From: JAVBSN01 sp031547045
GTDB lineage: Bacteria; Bacillota; Clostridia; Lachnospirales; Lachnospiraceae
Length of the DNA stretch: 12,327 bases
Direction: 5' to 3'
Assembly (NCBI GenBank): GCA_031547045.1
Contig: JAVBSN010000122.1
Span: 1-12,327 of the forward strand
The notes beneath the pieces are model-generated. The model worked only from the letters and a program-made list of their open reading frames with translations. It was not told the DNA's origin and did not search any database. Positions 6,534 to 12,327 of the stretch are shown one piece after another. Every line of letters starts with the position of its first letter. The first letter of the stretch is position 1. Both the position numbers and the translations under genes were made by a program.

Positions 6534-7150
6534 TGATTTCAATAATTGATTATGATGCTGGAAATATAAAGAGTGTAGAAAAAGCATTAATATATCTTGG
6601 CGAAGAAGTCGTTATAACTAGAGATAGAGATGTGATTATGGCTAGCGATAAAGTTATTTTACCAGGAGTAGGTAGTTTTGGAGATGCAATGGGTAAGATT
6701 ATACAATATAATCTAGATAAGGTTATATATGATGTTGTAGATAGTAATAAACCATTTTTAGGAATATGTCTAGGACTACAGTTAATGTATGAAAGTAGTG
6801 ATGAGACACCAGGTGTTAATGGACTTGGATTATTAAAAGGCAAGATTTTAAGAATTCCAGATTGTGAAGGACTTAAAATACCTCATATGGGATGGAATTC
6901 TCTTGATATAACAGATAATGCTAGATTATTTAAAGGGATCGCAGAAAAGAACCCATATGTATACTTTGTGCATTCTTACTATTTAAAAGCAGAGGATGAA
7001 AATGATGTAGCGGCAACTACAGAATATTCTACACATATACATGCTTCTGTAGAACATAATAATATTTTTGCATGTCAATTTCATCCAGAAAAGAGTAGCA
7101 AGATTGGATTACAAATATTACAGAATTTTATTAATCTAGAGGAGGAATAG
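6533..7150 (+). CDS. hisH: Imidazole glycerol phosphate synthase, glutamine amidotransferase subunit HisH
   Basis: Hydrolyses glutamine and passes ammonia to HisF, which makes imidazole glycerol phosphate and AICAR in histidine biosynthesis. The class I amidotransferase domain spans the whole 205 residues, a normal length. The catalytic triad is complete: C79 in GICLGLQLMYESS, and H184 and E186 in CQFHPEKSS. The oxyanion-strand region reads LPGVGSFGDAM, as in true HisH. The ATG is fixed by the TAATG overlap with the upstream gene and by a GGAGGA site inside that gene's end. hisF follows two bases after the stop. The other his genes are not in the window, so the pathway is split or continues elsewhere. 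The residues fit the biosynthetic enzyme better than HisH-like proteins of surface polysaccharide pathways. Confidence 0.96.
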   Translation: MISIIDYDAGNIKSVEKALIYLGEEVVITRDRDVIMASDKVILPGVGSFGDAMGKIIQYNLDKVIYDVVDSNKPFLGICLGLQLMYESSDETPGVNGLGLLKGKILRIPDCEGLKIPHMGWNSLDITDNARLFKGIAEKNPYVYFVHSYYLKAEDENDVAATTEYSTHIHASVEHNNIFACQFHPEKSSKIGLQILQNFINLEEE

Positions 7151-7152
7151 AT

Positions 7153-7914
7153 ATGCATACAAAGAGAATAATTCCTTGTCTTGATGTCCATAACGGAAGA
7201 GTTGTTAAAGGAATAAATTTTGTTAATTTACAAGATGCTGGTGACCCTGTTGAAGTTGCAAGAGCATATGATAGTGCAGGTGCAGATGAATTAGTATTTC
7301 TTGATATAACAGCATCATCAGATGCTAGAAATATAGTTGTTGATATGGTTAGAAGAGTTGCAGAAACAGTATTTATTCCATTTACAGTGGGTGGTGGAAT
7401 AAGAACAGTTGATGATTTTAAAGAAATTCTTAGAGAAGGTGCTGATAAGGTATCTATTAATTCTTCAGCTATTGATAATCCTAATTTAATAAGTGAAGCA
7501 GCAGATAAATTTGGAAGCCAATGTGTAGTAGTTGCTATTGATGCTAAGCGTCGAGATGATGGTTCCGGATGGAATATATATAAGAATGGCGGAAGGGTAG
7601 ATGTAGGCATTGATGCTGTTGAATGGGCTATGAAAGCAAATAAATTAGGTGCTGGAGAGATTTTGTTAACAAGTATGGATTGTGATGGTACAAAAAGTGG
7701 TTATGACATTGAATTAACTAAAATTATTTCTGAAAATGTATCTATACCAGTAATAGCATCAGGTGGAGCTGGAACAAAAAATCATTTCTACGATGTATTA
7801 ACTGAAGGAAAAGCAGATGCAGCATTGGCGGCTTCATTATTCCACTATAAGGAATTAGAAATAAATGATTTAAAAAGATATTTAATTGAAAAAGGACTAG
7901 ACATGAGAATTTAA
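7153..7914 (+). CDS. hisF: Imidazole glycerol phosphate synthase, cyclase subunit HisF
   Basis: The (beta/alpha)8-barrel partner of HisH. It cyclises PRFAR with ammonia to imidazole glycerol phosphate and AICAR, the latter feeding purine synthesis. At 253 residues it is standard size. The catalytic aspartates are present: D11 in IIPCLDVHNGRVVKG and D130 in VVVAIDAKRRD. Phosphate-binding segments include TVGGGIRTVDDF and, near the C-terminus, VIASGGAGTKNHF followed by ADAALAASLFHY, all typical of genuine HisF. The ribosome binding site AGGAGG lies inside the last codons of hisH, so the pair is translated together and made in equal amounts. A weak hairpin overlaps the stop codon. The residues argue against a specialised non-histidine homologue. 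Confidence 0.97.
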   Translation: MHTKRIIPCLDVHNGRVVKGINFVNLQDAGDPVEVARAYDSAGADELVFLDITASSDARNIVVDMVRRVAETVFIPFTVGGGIRTVDDFKEILREGADKVSINSSAIDNPNLISEAADKFGSQCVVVAIDAKRRDDGSGWNIYKNGGRVDVGIDAVEWAMKANKLGAGEILLTSMDCDGTKSGYDIELTKIISENVSIPVIASGGAGTKNHFYDVLTEGKADAALAASLFHYKELEINDLKRYLIEKGLDMRI

Positions 7915-7931
7915 TCTTATTTTAAGATTAA
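7911..7931 (+). repeat. AT-rich inverted repeat across the hisF stop codon
   Basis: TTAATCTTA (7911-7919) and TAAGATTAA (7923-7931) are perfect 9-bp arms around TTT. The stem has only one G-C pair and is followed by no T-run, so it is a poor intrinsic terminator. It could slow ribosome or nuclease passage or act as a weak operator. Confidence 0.45.
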
Positions 7932-7957
7932 TATGTATTAGCATAAGAGGATAATAG

Positions 7958-8374
7958 ATGATAGATATAAGGGAAAATGTTATAGATGTAAATACATATC
8001 AAATGTTAAGAGCAAGTGTTAACTGGAAAGAATTAAGTCATTCACAAGCTGAAAAAGCATTAAATAATAGTATATATACTGTATGCGCTTATGTTGATAA
8101 TACCCCAGTAGGTATGGGAAGAATAGTAGGAGATAGTGCAGTAGTTTGTTATATACAAGATTTAATTGTATTACCTGAATATCAGTCTATGCATATTGGA
8201 AATACCTTATTAGAAAAACTTATTAACTATGTAGACAGTATTAAAATAAACAATTCAGAAATAATGTTATGTTTAATGTGTGCCAAAGGGCGAGAAGAGT
8301 TTTATAAAAAATATGGATTTATTTCTAGACCAACAGATAATTTAGGTCCAGGAATGATACAATATTTAAGATGA
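7958..8374 (+). CDS. GNAT-family N-acetyltransferase
   Basis: A 138-residue cytosolic single-domain protein that probably transfers acetyl from acetyl-CoA to an amine. The substrate is unknown. The GNAT core is visible: strand VCAYVDNTPVGMGRIVGD, then motif A YIQDLIVLPEYQSMHIGNTLLEKLI at about residues 63-87. Near the end is the FYKKYGFISRP stretch, followed by GPGMIQYL, which is typical of a common Firmicutes subgroup. In the acetyl-CoA loop the usual QxxGxG reads QSMHIG, with His replacing the first Gly. This may weaken or alter cofactor binding. The ribosome binding site AAGAGG lies eight bases before the ATG. It sits 43 bp after hisF with only a weak hairpin between, so read-through from the his operon is possible. 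It ends at a strong terminator. Confidence 0.9.
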   Translation: MIDIRENVIDVNTYQMLRASVNWKELSHSQAEKALNNSIYTVCAYVDNTPVGMGRIVGDSAVVCYIQDLIVLPEYQSMHIGNTLLEKLINYVDSIKINNSEIMLCLMCAKGREEFYKKYGFISRPTDNLGPGMIQYLR

Positions 8375-8399
8375 GAGTTATGTGATTGCTATATAAATA

Positions 8400-8432
8400 A
8401 AAATACCAAGCTGTAATTTAGCTTGGTATTTT
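8400..8432. terminator. Bidirectional intrinsic terminator between the GNAT gene and the activase gene
   Basis: The perfect 13-bp arms AAAATACCAAGCT (8400-8412) and AGCTTGGTATTTT (8420-8432) flank a 7-nt loop. The stem ends in T-rich sequence on both strands. It is placed 25 bp after the GNAT stop and 15 bp beyond the stop of the convergent minus-strand gene, so it serves both. Confidence 0.9.
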
Positions 8433-8447
8433 CGCATTATATTATAA

Positions 8448-11400
8448 TTATGAAGTTTGTTTATTCTCTAGATTTCTATTAGCAGCTGATAGCATTAATT
8501 TAATTCGGTTTAATTGATTTACTTCAGAAGCACCAGGATCATAATCTACTGCAACAATATTTGCATCAGGGAAAGCTCGTCTAAGTTCTTTAATAACACC
8601 TTTACCTACAATATGATTTGGTAAGCAACCAAATGGTTGTGCACATACAATATTAGAAGCACCACTATGAATTAATTCAATCATTTCACCAGTTAAGAAC
8701 CAACCCTCGCCTGTTTGATTTCCTAATGAAGCAAATGGTTTTGCATAGTTTGCAAGCTCGCTAATATGAACAGGAGGAGTAAAATGCTTACTCTTAGAAA
8801 GTTCTTTCTTAGCATGAGATCTAAATTGTTCTAAGAACCATATGCCCATATTTGAAATAGTAGCAGATTTCTTGGATTTACCTAAAAATCTGTGCTTATA
8901 ATTATTGTTATAGAAACAGTACATAAAGAAGTCTAATAAATCAGGCATTACAGCTTCAGCGCCTTCAGCTTCTAATAAGTCTACAAGATGATTATTTGCT
9001 GATGGTAGGAATTTAACAAGAATCTCACCAACAATACCAACTCTTGGCTTAACTTCATCAGTTACTTCTAGATTATCAAAATCTCTAATTATGCCAGTAA
9101 TGTTTTTCTTGAAAGTAGAAGTCTTACCAGTTTTAACAGATTCCTTACAAATATTTTCCCACTTCCCATGTAGAGCGTTAGCAGAGCCAGCAACCTTCTC
9201 ATAAGGACGTATTCTGTATAGTACTCGCATTAATACATCGCCATACACAACGGCTTGCAGTGCTTTTTTTATCATTGAATAGCTATAAGTAAAACCAGGG
9301 TTCTTTTCTATGCCTTGTGTACTTAAAGATATAACAGGAATGTGTCCTAAACCTGATTTTTCTAAAGCACGTCTAATAAATCCAATATAGTTAGTTGCTC
9401 TACAACCACCACCAGTTTGAGTTATTGCAACAGCTATTTTATTAAGATCATATTTGCCTGAATTAAGAGCAGACATTATTTGACCTATTACAATAAGAGA
9501 AGGGTAGCAAGCATCATTATTTACATATTTTAATCCCATATCAATATCAGCCTTAGTTGCATCTGGTAATATCTCAATATTATAACCAGCAGAATTTAAA
9601 GCAGGTGCTAATATATTAAAATGAATTGGAGACATTTGAGGTGCTAGTATTGTATAATTCTTTCTCATGTCCTCAGTAAATAAAACTCTATTGTAAGCAG
9701 AAGAAACAGGAGTTGGTTTAAACTTTTTCTTCTTTCTAACATTTACAGCACTTATAAGTGAACGAATACGTATTCTAGCAGCACCTAAGTTGCTAACTTC
9801 ATCTATTTTAAGAACAGTATATATTTTTCCAGACTTAGTTAATATATCATTTACAGCATCAGTAGTAACAGCATCAAGACCACAACCAAATGAGTTAAGT
9901 TGTATTAATTCAAGGTTATTGCTAGATTTAACATAGTTAGCAGCAGCATATAATCTTGAATGGTACATCCATTGGTCAGATACAATTAAAGGACGTTCAA
10001 CAGGTGCTAGATGTGATATAGAATCTTCAGTAAGAACAGCTATACCATATGAGTTAATTAATTCAGGGAGGCCATGATTGATTTCAGGATCAACGTGGTA
10101 TGGACGTCCAGCAAGAACAATACCAAGCTTATCATTTTCTTCAAGATATTTAATTGTCTCTTCGCCCTTCTTACAAATATCTTCACGAACCTTATCAGCT
10201 TCAGCATATGCCGCATCAATAGCATCAGCTATTTCTTGCATAGGTATATCATAGTAATGGTCTAATTCTTCATACATTCTAGTTACAAGAGCATCTCTAT
10301 TATCTAAAGCCAAGAAAGGACGTATAAATGTTATTGTGTCATCATTTATTTCTTCCATATTGTTTTTAATATTTTCAGCATAAGAAGTAACGATAGGGCA
10401 GTTGTAATTGTTATTAGCCTCTGGTGTCTCGTTACGTTCATATGGAATACAAGGATAGAATATATCTTTAATTCCTTGTTTAAGTAACCACATTACATGA
10501 CCATGACTTATCTTAGCTGGATAACATTCTGATTCACTAGGAATAGATTCAATACCTAAATCATATATTTGTCTATTTGATTGAGGTGATAATATAACTC
10601 GGAATCCTAATTTAGTTAAAAATGTATGCCAGAATGGATAGTTTTCATAAATATTTAATACACGAGGTATACCAATAGTTCCTCTATATGCCATATTAGG
10701 AGCTAATGACTCATAGTTAAACATCTGTTTTAACTTATAATCAAATAGGTTAGGTACATTATCTTTGTTTTTCTTCATACCAACACCACGTTCACATCTA
10801 TTTCCAGATATAAATTGGCGTCCGCCAGTAAATCTGTTGATAGTAAGAAGGCAAGCGTTTGTACAGCCTTTACAACGAGCCATAGTAGTATCATATTGTA
10901 ATTGATTAATCTTATTAATTGATAACATTGTAGATTCAACAGAACTATCATATCTATCACGAGCTATTAGGGCAGCACCAAAGGCGCCCATTATACCTGA
11001 AATATCAGGGCGAACAGCTTCTCTGCCAGATATAATCTCAAAACTTCTAAGAACAGCATCGTTATAGAAAGTACCACCTTGAACTACAACTTTTTCACCT
11101 AAGTCTTTAGGATCAGTAAGTTTGATAACTTTAAGTAAAGCATTTTTAATAACAGAGTATGCAAGACCTGCTGAAATATCGGCAACAGTAGCACCTTCTT
11201 TTTGGGCTTGCTTAACCTTAGAGTTCATAAATACAGTACATCTAGAACCTAAATCAATAGGATTCTCTGCTAATAATGCAATTTCAGCGAAATCACTTAC
11301 AGAATAATTAAGAGATTTTGCAAATGTTTCTATAAAAGAACCACAGCCTGATGAACAAGCCTCATTAAGCATTACGTTATCAACAACACCTTTTTTGATT

Positions 11401-12327
11401 TTAATACATTTCATATCTTGACCACCTATGTCAAGAATACAGTCAACCTCTGGCTCAAAGAAAGCAGCAGCAGTATAGTGGGCAATAGTTTCAACTTCGC
11501 CATGATCTAACATAAGGGCAGACTTAATAAGTGCTTCACCATATCCTGTAGAACAAGAACCAACTATAGAAGCACTATCTGGTAATAATGAATATATTTC
11601 TTTAATAGCCTTAAGGGTAGTGTTAAGTGGACTACCATTATTACTGCTATAAAAATCGTATAATAATGAACCATCTTCACCTACTAAAGCAACTTTAGTA
11701 GTAGTAGAACCAGCATCTATACCAAGGAAACAGTTTCCTTCATAACTTTGTAAATCAGCTCTCTTAACAGAAAATCTATTGTGTTTCTCAGTAAATGCAT
11801 CATAAGCAGCTTGATTTTCAAATAATGGGTCTAGACGTTCAACTTCCATCTCTATATGAACATCGCCTTTTAATTGCTTAGACAAATTTTCTAAAGTAGT
11901 AGAAATATTTTCATCAGAACTTAATGCAGCACCAACAGCGGCAAATAAATGTGAATGATCTGGTGCAATAATCGCATCATCTGATAGATTTAAGGTTCTA
12001 ATAAATGTATTTTTAAGTTCTGATAGGAAGTGAAGAGGGCCGCCTAAAAATGCAACATTTCCTCTAATAGGTTTACCACAGGCCAATCCACTAATAGTTT
12101 GATTAACTACTGCTTGAAAAATAGAAGCAGATAGATTTTCTTTAGTAGCACCTTCGTTAATTAATGGTTGAATGTCCGTTTTAGCAAATACGCCACAACG
12201 AGCGGCAATAGGATAAATAGTATCATAGCCCTTTGCATATTCATTAAGACCAGTAGGGTCTGTCTGTAGTAGAGATGCCATCTGGTCTTTAAATGATCGT
12301 TTACCTCCAGCACATACACCATTCTTT
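8448..12327 (-). CDS. Giant tandem acyl-CoA dehydratase activase fusion (BadF/BcrA-HgdC type with DUF2229 and HgdB-like regions), 5' end outside window
   Basis: The frame is open through the right edge, so the gene is 5'-truncated. The Met at 12281 is internal because the codons above it encode the conserved NGVCAGG segment. Numbering from that Met gives 1277 residues. Residues 1-125 are the end of a first ASKHA ATPase domain, with cluster Cys in VCAGG (before Met1) and C29. A complete second ATPase domain spans about 184-442, with the phosphate loop GIDAGSTTTK, DIGGQD, and cluster Cys C309/C313 and C348. A four-Cys knot follows (C470, C473, C477, C496). The DUF2229 part begins at about 534 (C586, C611), with GRPYHVDPEINHG at about 725. 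The HgdB-like C-terminal part has C800, C925, C960, C1213 and C1219. Known relatives use ATP to drive low-potential electrons into 2-hydroxyacyl-CoA dehydratases. The acceptor of this fusion is unknown, and no separate dehydratase subunit is nearby. Confidence 0.93.
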   Translation of the reverse strand, partial: KNGVCAGGKRSFKDQMASLLQTDPTGLNEYAKGYDTIYPIAARCGVFAKTDIQPLINEGATKENLSASIFQAVVNQTISGLACGKPIRGNVAFLGGPLHFLSELKNTFIRTLNLSDDAIIAPDHSHLFAAVGAALSSDENISTTLENLSKQLKGDVHIEMEVERLDPLFENQAAYDAFTEKHNRFSVKRADLQSYEGNCFLGIDAGSTTTKVALVGEDGSLLYDFYSSNNGSPLNTTLKAIKEIYSLLPDSASIVGSCSTGYGEALIKSALMLDHGEVETIAHYTAAAFFEPEVDCILDIGGQDMKCIKIKKGVVDNVMLNEACSSGCGSFIETFAKSLNYSVSDFAEIALLAENPIDLGSRCTVFMNSKVKQAQKEGATVADISAGLAYSVIKNALLKVIKLTDPKDLGEKVVVQGGTFYNDAVLRSFEIISGREAVRPDISGIMGAFGAALIARDRYDSSVESTMLSINKINQLQYDTTMARCKGCTNACLLTINRFTGGRQFISGNRCERGVGMKKNKDNVPNLFDYKLKQMFNYESLAPNMAYRGTIGIPRVLNIYENYPFWHTFLTKLGFRVILSPQSNRQIYDLGIESIPSESECYPAKISHGHVMWLLKQGIKDIFYPCIPYERNETPEANNNYNCPIVTSYAENIKNNMEEINDDTITFIRPFLALDNRDALVTRMYEELDHYYDIPMQEIADAIDAAYAEADKVREDICKKGEETIKYLEENDKLGIVLAGRPYHVDPEINHGLPELINSYGIAVLTEDSISHLAPVERPLIVSDQWMYHSRLYAAANYVKSSNNLELIQLNSFGCGLDAVTTDAVNDILTKSGKIYTVLKIDEVSNLGAARIRIRSLISAVNVRKKKKFKPTPVSSAYNRVLFTEDMRKNYTILAPQMSPIHFNILAPALNSAGYNIEILPDATKADIDMGLKYVNNDACYPSLIVIGQIMSALNSGKYDLNKIAVAITQTGGGCRATNYIGFIRRALEKSGLGHIPVISLSTQGIEKNPGFTYSYSMIKKALQAVVYGDVLMRVLYRIRPYEKVAGSANALHGKWENICKESVKTGKTSTFKKNITGIIRDFDNLEVTDEVKPRVGIVGEILVKFLPSANNHLVDLLEAEGAEAVMPDLLDFFMYCFYNNNYKHRFLGKSKKSATISNMGIWFLEQFRSHAKKELSKSKHFTPPVHISELANYAKPFASLGNQTGEGWFLTGEMIELIHSGASNIVCAQPFGCLPNHIVGKGVIKELRRAFPDANIVAVDYDPGASEVNQLNRIKLMLSAANRNLENKQTS

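Noticed and set aside
7131..7610. 159-codon minus-strand frame opposite hisF
   Set aside because: hisF on the plus strand has full catalytic motifs. The antisense frame has no ribosome binding site or family signature.
6533..7914. HisH/HisF as specialised polysaccharide-modification homologues
   Set aside because: Both proteins retain standard length, catalytic triad, D11/D130 and phosphate-binding motifs typical of the histidine enzymes.
10074..11307. Small frames on both strands inside the activase gene
   Set aside because: The minus-strand activase frame is continuous and motif-rich across this whole region, so these are shadows.
12279..12281. ATG at 12281 as the true start of the activase
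   Set aside because: Upstream codons to the window edge stay open and encode conserved ATPase sequence with a cluster cysteine, and no ribosome binding site precedes this ATG at normal spacing.

Overview
This window comes from an AT-rich (roughly 30% GC) genome with strong Gram-positive ribosome binding sites. It contains a VanRS/OmpR-type two-component pair, a CheV, a DUF6465-like small protein and a giant BadF/BcrA-type activase fusion. Together these point to an anaerobic member of the Clostridia, most likely Lachnospiraceae. No rRNA, tRNA, CRISPR array, insertion sequence or phage gene is visible.

Layout. Positions 1-181 hold the C-terminal end of an unidentified membrane-anchored coiled-coil protein. 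Positions 268-4233 are a forward block with no visible internal terminator: response regulator, sensor histidine kinase (one-base overlap), an acidic-linker lipoprotein, and a CheV-type CheW-receiver protein. The block ends in a near-perfect 46-nt palindrome that can also terminate the convergent small DUF6465-like gene (4304-4504, minus). The 310-bp spacer 4505-4814 carries two divergent promoters, an 11-bp tandem repeat and a small inverted repeat.

Positions 4815-7914 are a tight forward operon. A 572-residue, extremely acidic single-pass membrane protein of unknown function overlaps hisH by one base, and hisH is followed two bases later by hisF. HisH and HisF together form imidazole glycerol phosphate synthase of histidine biosynthesis. 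A GNAT acetyltransferase follows (7958-8374). A bidirectional terminator (8400-8432) separates it from a very large minus-strand gene that runs off the right edge (8448 to beyond 12327). That gene encodes a tandem 2-hydroxyacyl-CoA dehydratase activase fused to DUF2229 and HgdB-like regions.

How the genes fit together. The two-component system, lipoprotein and CheV look like an envelope-signalling and chemotaxis-related module. The link to CheV is inferred from gene order only. HisH and HisF retain their catalytic residues and look like genuine histidine enzymes. The most puzzling points are the acidic membrane protein translationally coupled to hisH, and the large activase with no dehydratase partner visible. 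No convincing new multi-gene defence or mobile system was found.
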